Assembly: GCA_012270695.1 (NCBI GenBank)
Contig: JAAXHV010000156.1
Coordinates: 4,745-12,090 of the forward strand
Direction of reading: 5' to 3'
DNA length: 7,346 bases
DNA from: Gammaproteobacteria bacterium
Lineage (GTDB): Bacteria; Pseudomonadota; Gammaproteobacteria; Eutrophobiales; Eutrophobiaceae
Shown here: piece after piece, positions 1-6,254 of the stretch
How positions within the stretch are numbered: position 1 is the stretch's first letter
How the letters are laid out: every line of letters begins with the position of its first letter
Position numbers and translations under genes: made by a program
Notes under the pieces: model-generated
What the model was told of the DNA's origin: nothing
Database searches by the model: none
What the model saw: the letters and a program-made list of their open reading frames with translations, nothing else

Positions 1-527
1 CCCCAGAGGATAATGTATTTGGAATGGGCAAAACTTTCCGGGTCAACGCCGCTGGTGGGACCGTTGGTCAATACCCAGGCCGTCGCCGACCCCTCGCCGC
101 AGAATGTGCGCTCGCAAACCGTGGCGCCCAGCCTGTTGAAAAACGCGTCACCGCCGTTCAAACCGTGTATCAGTCCCTGGTGCCCGAGGTAACTGTACGG
201 GACGATAGCTTGGGGGCCATACTCGTCGATGATGTCTTTCCAGCGGCTGATCACTTCGTTGAGCGCCACATCCCAGGAAACGCGTTCGAATTGTTTACTG
301 CCTTTGGGGCCGGTCCGGCGCAAGGGGTGGAGAACCCGATCAGGATGGTAATGGCGTTTCTCATAATCATCGAGCTTTACGCACAAACCGCCACGGGTCA
401 TGGGATGTTCCTTGTTCCCATGCACACCGGTGAGTTTGCCGTCCTCAACTTCGAAGATCATGGAACAGGTATCAGGACAATCATGCGGACAACCGCCGTA
501 ATATGTTTCTTTTATCTGTGCAGCCAT
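1..527 (-). CDS. Molybdopterin-dependent oxidoreductase (DMSO-reductase superfamily), N-terminal part, truncated by window edge
   Basis: The visible 175 residues open with a 4Fe-4S motif: C13, C17, C21 (C-x3-C-x3-C, in 'GGCPHDCPDTC') and C49 in 'GGLCVK'. K51, just after the last cysteine, is at the position where this superfamily usually has a lysine between the cluster and the molybdopterin. The following stretch (residues 61-90: 'HPDRVLHPLRRTG' then 'FERVSWDVALNEV') is the classic entry into the bis-molybdopterin guanine dinucleotide fold. C143, in 'ERTFCGEG', is a possible molybdenum ligand (inference). There is no twin-arginine signal, so the protein is probably cytoplasmic. The start is the ATG at 527-525, preceded by a purine-rich AAAAGGGGG (537-545) nine bases upstream. 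Full-length relatives have roughly 650-800 residues, so most of the gene lies beyond the left edge. The substrate cannot be told from this part; it resembles uncharacterised formate-dehydrogenase-like proteins rather than a defined FdhA, NapA or TorA. It diverges from ubiX. Confidence 0.9.
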   Translation of the reverse strand, partial: MAAQIKETYYGGCPHDCPDTCSMIFEVEDGKLTGVHGNKEHPMTRGGLCVKLDDYEKRHYHPDRVLHPLRRTGPKGSKQFERVSWDVALNEVISRWKDIIDEYGPQAIVPYSYLGHQGLIHGLNGGDAFFNRLGATVCERTFCGEGSATAWVLTNGPTSGVDPESFAHSKYIILW

Positions 528-697
528 GGAACCATACCCCCTTTTAAATAGTGTCAGTCTACAGAAATAGTTCGGAAAACGGATATCAAGATTAAAGTAT
601 AGTAGATAAATTGAAAATTTTGGAAAAATTTGCATTTGATTTTATCCGGTTTTTGTGAGTACTCTTAGCAGTTCTGAAAAAGGAAACATAAGTCTCC
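528..697. promoter_or_regulatory. Divergent AT-rich intergenic region between the molybdoenzyme gene and ubiX
   Basis: This 170-bp gap must hold the 5' signals of both divergent genes. It is clearly richer in A+T than the flanking genes, mainly from 590 to 645. For the leftward gene a TATACT hexamer (reverse of AGTATA at 596-601) is a plausible -10, without a convincing -35. For ubiX, TTGAAA (611-616) and TTTGAT (635-640), 18 bp apart, are weak candidates, and AGGAAA (681-686) is a ribosome binding site spaced 11 bases from the ATG, rather long. An inverted repeat CGGATA (580-585) / TATCCG (643-648) brackets the AT-rich core and could be an operator or chance. The region as a regulatory gap is solid; the individual boxes are guesses. 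Confidence 0.5.
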
Positions 698-1267
698 ATG
701 AAACGTATTATTATCGGCATGTCCGGGGCCAGCGGCCTGCCTTATGGTATTCGGCTGGTTGAAGTGCTGGCAGGTTTGCCGGATATCGAAACCCACCTGG
801 TCATGACCAATGCGGCCAAACTCAACATCGGAATTGAGACCGAGCACAATGTCGATGAAGTGGAGGCTCTGGCGGACGTCATACACAATATAAAAGACGT
901 CGCAGCCAGCATTTCCAGCGGCTCCTTCAGGACCGACGGCATGATCGTCGCCCCCTGCTCCATGCGCACGCTGTCAGCGATAGCCCACTCCTACGCCGAC
1001 AACCTGCTGGTGCGCGCTGCCGACGTGGTCCTCAAGGAACGCCGGCGCCTGGTGATCATGCCCCGTGAAACCCCGCTGCATACAGGGCACTGTAAATTAT
1101 TCTACGAAGCATCGGTCCTGGGAGCGATTATCGCCCCGCCCATTCCGGCATTCTATAATCGGCCGCAAACCATTGACGATATCATCAACGCCAGCATCGG
1201 CCGGGTACTCGACCTGTTCGACATCGACCCCGGCATCGTAAAACGCTGGAAGGGAGTAAAAACCTGA
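698..1267 (+). CDS. ubiX: Flavin prenyltransferase UbiX (Pad1 family)
   Basis: This complete 189-residue protein belongs to the enzymes that attach a dimethylallyl group to FMN, giving prenylated FMN, the cofactor of UbiD-family (de)carboxylases. In ubiquinone synthesis that partner decarboxylates 4-hydroxy-3-polyprenylbenzoate. The N-terminal FMN-binding loop 'GMSGASG' (7-13) is intact, followed by 'SGSF' (74-77), 'APCSMRTLSAIAH' (85-97), 'NLLVRAADVVLKERR' (102-116), 'RETPLH' (123-128) and 'PAFYNRPQT' (150-158). By alignment from memory with the Pseudomonas enzyme, the residues handling the prenyl phosphate and flavin are S12, E47, K113, Y153 and R169, all present. The length equals the E. 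coli protein as I recall it. The product is soluble and usually a dodecamer. Its neighbour is a divergent molybdoenzyme rather than ubiD, so it may serve a catabolic UbiD-like enzyme encoded elsewhere instead of, or as well as, quinone synthesis. The gene ends 10 bp from the convergent transporter gene. Confidence 0.96.
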   Translation: MKRIIIGMSGASGLPYGIRLVEVLAGLPDIETHLVMTNAAKLNIGIETEHNVDEVEALADVIHNIKDVAASISSGSFRTDGMIVAPCSMRTLSAIAHSYADNLLVRAADVVLKERRRLVIMPRETPLHTGHCKLFYEASVLGAIIAPPIPAFYNRPQTIDDIINASIGRVLDLFDIDPGIVKRWKGVKT

Positions 1268-1277
1268 CTTCCCTTAT

Positions 1278-2456
1278 TCAGGATGAATGGGCAAGTTTCG
1301 TGGTTAACAACGCTGGAATTATTACCGCATAGCAGGCCAGGATGCAGGCGATCGCGTATACATTCACGCCATTCAGGGTGTTCCCTGTAACGAACGAGCC
1401 GGCAACGGCCGGTGCGACAGCACTGCCAACGACCAGGACAACCGCGGCAACAGGCATGATCGTTCGTGATGCATCAAGTGTGGCAATGGATGCATACAGG
1501 TAAGGAAGACCCAGCATCCAGGAAATGAAAAACAGTGATGCGCCAATCGGATATAACCACACACTGCCACCGTTCCACAGCAATACCATGCCAAGGACAT
1601 TACAAAAAACGGCAAGAAACAGTGGCGCCAGACGGTTAAACCGGTCTCCCCACCAGATTGCCAGAATCGGACCGAGTATGCTTACAAAGTTGGCAAGCGC
1701 AATATAGGCTGAGATCTGATCCAGGCTTAAACCGGCGTGTTTGCCCATTCTTTCAATGTATGAAGCGACACCAGCCGTGTTTAACCCAAAGAAAAGTAAA
1801 GCCACGAGTGCGAGAATCGATGCGAGTCCAAGCCGTAATTGAGGACGTGAGAGGTGATTATGCTTTGCATCATCGGTGATATCTCCCCCAGGGAACCAGA
1901 TCAGACAGGGGATGATGAGCACTGAAATCGCAGCAAAACTGGCGAAAATCCCGTATGAGCCGTAGCGCGAAATCAATGAAGATAACGACAGGATGTAACC
2001 CGAAGTAAAGACAATTTGTACAAACATGAAAACCCCGATCATACGATCGGGATTGCTGTGTCGAGATAAAATCGTCAACACCAGGGCATATATCCCTCCC
2101 AGCCCCGCTGCTCCGGCAAACTGAAAAAGCAGTGCAATTTCCATACTGTCGGCGCCGCGCATAAGCAGATAGAAACCGACTGCGATCAACACGTGTATGA
2201 GGCAGGTAATCCGCCATTTCCAGCGCGTTTGCCAATACATCGTAAACAGGGTCCCTGCGCCAAACCCGCCCATGACTGCTGTACCGACCCATCCCGCCTG
2301 ATTACCCGCCAATGTGAATTCGTCAGCAAGGCTGCCGACGATAAACGGCAGAGCATAGCTCGGCAACGTTGTTACGGTACCGGCGATAATGGCAGCCGCC
2401 ATCACCAACCAGCTGTTGAGAAGCGTTTTACTCGTTGGTGAGGAAGATGCGATCAT
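1278..2456 (-). CDS. Major facilitator superfamily (MFS) transporter
   Basis: This 392-residue, very hydrophobic protein has about twelve membrane spans, roughly at 16-40, 54-75, 83-100, 105-130, 139-161, 168-188, 209-230, 246-268, 276-294, 299-320, 333-354 and 364-385. The two six-helix halves are joined by a hydrophilic central loop (189-208, 'DITDDAKHNH' inside), as in the MFS. The cytoplasmic loop after span 8 has 'WWGDRFNR' (268-275), a version of the MFS 'motif A'; the equivalent loop after span 2 ('YWQTRWKWR', 74-82) is degenerate. The ATG at 2456 has no clear Shine-Dalgarno sequence, so translation may depend on the upstream receptor gene, whose stop codon is 48 bp away. It is the last gene of the leftward block and would carry a small solute across the inner membrane by a proton- or ion-coupled mechanism. 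The substrate is unknown, and import versus export cannot be decided from sequence; the neighbouring TonB receptor favours import. Confidence 0.88.
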   Translation of the reverse strand: MIASSSPTSKTLLNSWLVMAAAIIAGTVTTLPSYALPFIVGSLADEFTLAGNQAGWVGTAVMGGFGAGTLFTMYWQTRWKWRITCLIHVLIAVGFYLLMRGADSMEIALLFQFAGAAGLGGIYALVLTILSRHSNPDRMIGVFMFVQIVFTSGYILSLSSLISRYGSYGIFASFAAISVLIIPCLIWFPGGDITDDAKHNHLSRPQLRLGLASILALVALLFFGLNTAGVASYIERMGKHAGLSLDQISAYIALANFVSILGPILAIWWGDRFNRLAPLFLAVFCNVLGMVLLWNGGSVWLYPIGASLFFISWMLGLPYLYASIATLDASRTIMPVAAVVLVVGSAVAPAVAGSFVTGNTLNGVNVYAIACILACYAVIIPALLTTKLAHSS

Positions 2457-2504
2457 CGCGCAGGATTTTTTGGTGTGTGTCTTCCCTGGCGCACCCCCTG
2501 CGGG

Positions 2505-4814
2505 CTAGAAATTGAACTGAAATTCTCCTGTAATTACACGGGGATAACCGGCCTTCATCGCATAAAAGCCGAGACCGCTGACATCGAAACCCGAGGTAAG
2601 ATAGTTTTTGTCCGTCGCGTTCTTCACCCGCAGGCCGACCGAGTACACATCGTTGGGAGACGAGTACCTGACGAGAAAGTTGAAGATCGTAAAATCGTCT
2701 TCGGCCAGGACGGGATCATTGGTAGGCTGGAAAAACATATCACCCCTGTGAACCAGGTCTCCCTGTAAAGTAAACATGCCTCCATTCCCCAGGGTAAAAT
2801 CGTACCTCGCCAGGGCGGTTGCTTCGAACTCGGGCACGAAGCCCGGACGATTACCGGTCAGGTCGCCCAGTACCGTTGCGGATATGTACTCATCAAATTC
2901 AGCGTCAGTCCATCCCAGTGCGCCGCTCAGGGTAAACCCATCCGTAGGACGCCAGGTCAGGTCCGCCTCTGCGCCGTATATTTCAGATTTTGCCGCATTA
3001 TCGAGTACGGCGCGAACACCACCGGCCGCGCTTGGATCGACGATGAAAGTACTTACCTGCTGGTCCTCGTACTCGTAGTAGAATCCTGCAGCATTCAAGC
3101 GCAAGCGTCCATCCGCCCAATCACTCTTGAAACCGACCTCCCAGGCATCAAGAGTCTCAGGATTGATCGGATTGGTATCACTGGGCGTCCCCGGACCGCC
3201 GTTTACTTCGCTTCCTTTTATGCCACGGGAATAACTCGCATAAGCCAGCAGGTCTTCAGTAAACGCATAGTCCACTGAAATGCGCCAGGTTGGCTCGTCA
3301 TAATCCAGTACCGGATCCACCAGCCAATTGGCAGGAGCCGGATTCGGGATCACACCGACGCTCGGGATATGTCCCCTGAGGGCCGAATCATCGAAAAAAT
3401 AAAAGTCATATTTTTCGACCGTCTTTTCCTCATATGTCCAGCGTACGCCTGCACTGATGCGAAGCTGCTCGGTCACCTTATAGTCCGCTTGCCCGAAGAC
3501 TGCGTAGCTCTCTGTTTCGATTGCGCGGTCATACAGAACACCGCCCGGCGGCGCGCCAAAAGCGATGAGCACATCCTGAAAGTTAGCGGTGACAAATCCC
3601 TTGTTTTGTTCAAAATAGTAGTATCCACCCACGTGCCAGTTAAACCTTCCATGTTCTCCGGAAAGTCGCACTTCCTGACTCCAATAGTCGAACTCATCAT
3701 CAAAGCTGTCATCCAGGCTGATAGTGGGCGCGCCATCCACGTCGTCAAAACGAATATGTTCGACAAAATCGAAGCCCGTCAACGATTGCAACTGGAATGC
3801 GCCGGCATTATAGGTAATATCTATAATTCCACCGATCGCGTCCAGCTCCTCCTTGTCCTCTGTCGTAAATGTCTCGTGTACATCTCCCGTATCGGTAAAA
3901 CCCGTGAAATCAGGGCAATTGGAACCAGCAGAGGTCAGACCCGGCGTGACGCCGGGCGGACAGGCGACACCAACATTTTTGAAGGGTTCAGTATCCGGGT
4001 CGGCATAGGTAAAGTGTCCATTGAGAAGTATGGATAAACGATCATTCGGTTGAATCAGCAATTGGACACGGCCGGATATATCATCGAAACGGCCCGCATT
4101 GTCCTGGCCGGAAAGCGGGTTCGAATTGTCCCACAATCCGGTGTTTCTGTTAAACGCGAATGATGCGCGTCCCGCCATGGTAGCAGAAATGGGGATGCCA
4201 ACTGCCCCCTGGAAATTGGTTGTTTCATATTCGCCCACCTCTCCCCTCAGGTAACCGTTTAATTCAGCGCCGATAACCGGTTTCCTGGAGATAAAATTCA
4301 CCAGTCCTGCCGTAGAATTCCGGCCGTATAAGGTCCCCTGTGGACCTTTGAGCACTTCTACGCGATCAAGATCGTACGCAGCAAAGGCCTGCACAACGTT
4401 TGGACCGTGATAGATATGGTCCTGGTATACCGCGACCGGACCGGTATTGATAGGAGAAAAATTATTTGTTCCCACACCGCGCAAGTAAATCTGTGGCGTG
4501 GTTTTCCCATATTCCGAATTCCAGGTGAAATTCGGCGTATAAAACGGAATGTCACCGGCATGAGAAATTCCGACAGCCTCCATTTGCTCAGCGGACCACG
4601 CGGTAATAGAGAGAGGGACATTCTGAACCGACTCGTCCCGTTTTCTGGCTGTTACGATAATTTCCTCAAGTAGAGAAGCGCCGCTTTGGGCATAAGATGG
4701 AGTTGCGATAAACAACCCCGCCACCACCACTCCCAGGACACGTCCGAGATTGCCGGGAAAGTACGGGAATGATTGCGCTCTGACCCACCGTGCCGGAAAA
4801 TCAATACTTTTCAT
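2505..4814 (-). CDS. TonB-dependent outer-membrane receptor
   Basis: The protein has 769 residues from the ATG at 4814. A signal peptide with an unusually long N-region, a hydrophobic core at 26-38 ('VLGVVVAGLFIA') and a likely cleavage after A42 (PSYA/QS) sends it across the inner membrane. Next come a TonB-box-like 'EEIIVTARKR' (50-59) and the plug domain, with 'IYLRGVG', 'LDRVEVLKGPQGTLYGRNS' (149-167) and 'NFISRKP'. The rest is a 22-stranded barrel with alternating aromatic/polar strands, ending in 'GEFQFNF', the terminal phenylalanine expected for barrel assembly. The only two cysteines, C285 and C300, sit in one predicted external loop and probably form a disulfide. An in-frame TTG at 4826 would add four residues, but the ATG is preferred because GGGGGGAG (4817-4824) just upstream looks like its ribosome binding site. 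The family imports siderophores, vitamins, glycans or other compounds using TonB/ExbBD energy. The ligand cannot be read from sequence; the adjacent permease and hydrolase suggest a small organic nutrient rather than iron. Confidence 0.96.
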   Translation of the reverse strand: MKSIDFPARWVRAQSFPYFPGNLGRVLGVVVAGLFIATPSYAQSGASLLEEIIVTARKRDESVQNVPLSITAWSAEQMEAVGISHAGDIPFYTPNFTWNSEYGKTTPQIYLRGVGTNNFSPINTGPVAVYQDHIYHGPNVVQAFAAYDLDRVEVLKGPQGTLYGRNSTAGLVNFISRKPVIGAELNGYLRGEVGEYETTNFQGAVGIPISATMAGRASFAFNRNTGLWDNSNPLSGQDNAGRFDDISGRVQLLIQPNDRLSILLNGHFTYADPDTEPFKNVGVACPPGVTPGLTSAGSNCPDFTGFTDTGDVHETFTTEDKEELDAIGGIIDITYNAGAFQLQSLTGFDFVEHIRFDDVDGAPTISLDDSFDDEFDYWSQEVRLSGEHGRFNWHVGGYYYFEQNKGFVTANFQDVLIAFGAPPGGVLYDRAIETESYAVFGQADYKVTEQLRISAGVRWTYEEKTVEKYDFYFFDDSALRGHIPSVGVIPNPAPANWLVDPVLDYDEPTWRISVDYAFTEDLLAYASYSRGIKGSEVNGGPGTPSDTNPINPETLDAWEVGFKSDWADGRLRLNAAGFYYEYEDQQVSTFIVDPSAAGGVRAVLDNAAKSEIYGAEADLTWRPTDGFTLSGALGWTDAEFDEYISATVLGDLTGNRPGFVPEFEATALARYDFTLGNGGMFTLQGDLVHRGDMFFQPTNDPVLAEDDFTIFNFLVRYSSPNDVYSVGLRVKNATDKNYLTSGFDVSGLGFYAMKAGYPRVITGEFQFNF

Positions 4815-4946
4815 TTCTCCCCCCAACTCACGTAGTATGGTTACAATCCTTGGAAGTAATTTACCAGATGCTCAATACAATGTGACCTCACCACTTCCAC
4901 AATAATAGTTACAACTTAAATACATTATTTTTATATTCACAATCAA
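4815..4946. promoter_or_regulatory. AT-rich intergenic region upstream of the TonB receptor gene, with repeats
   Basis: This gap between the permease stop codon and the receptor ATG is long for an otherwise compact leftward block, so it may carry a separate promoter or a control site. It contains a 7-bp inverted repeat TGGAAGT (4851-4857) / ACTTCCA (4893-4899), a nested palindrome GTGA-CC-TCAC (4882-4891), and a direct repeat GTTACAA (4840-4846 and 4908-4914). The receptor's ribosome binding site GGGGGGAG is at 4817-4824 on the minus strand. No convincing pair of -35/-10 boxes stands out; TTGATT right after the permease stop (4941-4946, minus strand) is one weak -35 candidate. No terminator hairpin with a T-run is visible, so read-through from the permease is possible. 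Confidence 0.4.
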
Positions 4947-6245
4947 TCAGTCACGGATTTCATTATTCGATGTTGTCACTCTCTCTGCCAGCGTCTGTAG
5001 AAAATAATAGCAAAACGATGCAACAAGGATCGCATCGATAGCGGCTATCGATGTGAAGCGCAAGGAGCCATTGTGGGCCACGAAAGCAACGATGGTTCCG
5101 GCTATCCAGGCGCCAAATGCAGGAATAGAAATATCCGGACTGGCATAGCGGATGGCGCTCCCCCGATTTATGAGCAGGTGATGCGTGACGTAGATGCCAC
5201 TAATCGGAGGAATCAGTATGCTGAGGAACGTCAGCCAATTGAGAAAATAGTCAATGGAAAAGAATATGGCGATAACCGCCGTAATGGCGGCAACCAAAAT
5301 CACGAGTTTCCATTTATCGGTTTTGACCAGGGCCGCAAACGCCAATGACGCGCCGTAAAGTTGAAAAGTACCGGTTGTCAGTGAGGCGAATACCAGGAAA
5401 ATGAATCCGAGTACACTGAACCCAAGCATGGTCACCACCGTCATCAGTTCCGCTTCGCCTGTGGCAATGCTTGGAACAGCGGATAAAATCAGGATGACCG
5501 GGTAACCCAGAAAGAAAGCGATAAAAGAACCGGTGACCGCCTGTGGGCGGTTACGAACATAACGGCAAAGATCGGGGAAAATGGTAGCGCCTACAATAAA
5601 TGAACCGACAACAATCGACGTAGCGGCTCCCAGTCCCATCGCGGGGCCGGTTGCTGTTTCCAGGCCGGCGATATCAGACAGGCTCATTCGACGCAAGGCC
5701 AGGTACAGGATAGTGAACAGGAATCCCAGCATGATTGGCACCATGACCAACGACTGCTTATCCAGCGCCTTAAATCCAAAGATAGTGATCAACGCCATCG
5801 CGGCCGAACCCAGCGCGACATAAAATTCCCTTGGGAGGGAAACAACACCCCAGTTGCTCTCGAGTCCGGCGTGCATCGCATCACCGAAAAATGCGGCAAG
5901 AACAATACACCAACCCATCATGACCAGCGTCAGGACAGAATTGACAAACTTTGCTCCGGATTCACCGAATGTCGTTTTGATAATCATCGCCGTGGACAGT
6001 CTGGTTGAGGCGCCGACAACGCCGGTAAATCCCGCAACAATTGCAAGCAGCAATCCGCCGAGGTAGAACGCGTGGAGACTATCCCAAAAGCCGAGTCTCA
6101 GCCCCATCTGGCTCCCCAGGATGAAAGCCGTTATCGTGATACCGACACCGATGATAATAATACCGATGTGGATGCCACCCACCGTTTTGTGTCCAGGGAC
6201 CTGGTGGCGCGAGTAATCCTCGACCAGCTCCTTAAAAGTGGTCAT
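4947..6245 (-). CDS. NCS1-family permease, CodB (cytosine permease)-like
   Basis: The 432-residue membrane protein matches the nucleobase:cation symporter-1 family along its length. The hydrophilic N-terminus ('EDYSRHQVPGHKTVGG', 9-24) leads into the first span. Other family landmarks are 'TTFGESGAKF' (91-100), the 'SIVVGSFIVGATIFPDLCRYVRN' region (210-232) followed by 'FIAFFLGYP' (241-249), and 'LNWLTFLSILIPPISGIYV' (335-353), which parallels the 'GWLTFLSAAIPPVGG' segment of E. coli CodB. About twelve membrane spans are expected, with the protein in the inner membrane, driven by Na+ or H+. Members carry cytosine, purines, hydantoins, allantoin, uracil or related rings. The stretch that in CodB reads 'TTNDNALY' and supplies asparagines near the ligand is 'TTGTFQLY' here (290-297), so cytosine is an unlikely substrate. 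The ATG lies 9 bp after the stop of the M24 hydrolase, with no strong ribosome binding site, which fits translational coupling. Confidence 0.92.
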   Translation of the reverse strand: MTTFKELVEDYSRHQVPGHKTVGGIHIGIIIIGVGITITAFILGSQMGLRLGFWDSLHAFYLGGLLLAIVAGFTGVVGASTRLSTAMIIKTTFGESGAKFVNSVLTLVMMGWCIVLAAFFGDAMHAGLESNWGVVSLPREFYVALGSAAMALITIFGFKALDKQSLVMVPIMLGFLFTILYLALRRMSLSDIAGLETATGPAMGLGAATSIVVGSFIVGATIFPDLCRYVRNRPQAVTGSFIAFFLGYPVILILSAVPSIATGEAELMTVVTMLGFSVLGFIFLVFASLTTGTFQLYGASLAFAALVKTDKWKLVILVAAITAVIAIFFSIDYFLNWLTFLSILIPPISGIYVTHHLLINRGSAIRYASPDISIPAFGAWIAGTIVAFVAHNGSLRFTSIAAIDAILVASFCYYFLQTLAERVTTSNNEIRD

Positions 6246-6254
6246 GACGGGCTG

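Noticed and set aside
24..551. Rightward open frame of 175 codons over the left end
   Set aside because: It is the antisense of the molybdoenzyme gene, whose Fe-S motif and domain signature are unmistakable; the rightward product resembles nothing I recognise.
1250..1275. Imperfect hairpin AAGGGAGT / ACTTCCCTT across the convergent ends of ubiX and the MFS gene, as a bidirectional terminator
   Set aside because: The stem has a bulge, is short, overlaps the ubiX coding end, and neither strand has a T-run after it.
2457..2504. Possible translational fusion of receptor and MFS genes by stop-codon read-through, as the two are in the same frame with no further stop between them
   Set aside because: An outer-membrane barrel fused to an MFS protein makes no topological sense, and the barrel ends with the expected terminal phenylalanine; being in the same frame is a one-in-three chance.
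3369..4037. Rightward open frame of 222 codons inside the receptor gene
   Set aside because: It lies entirely antisense to the TonB receptor, has no recognisable domain and no ribosome binding site of note.
4815..4826. TTG at 4826 as the start of the TonB receptor
   Set aside because: The G-rich ribosome binding site lies between this TTG and the ATG at 4814, so it serves the ATG.
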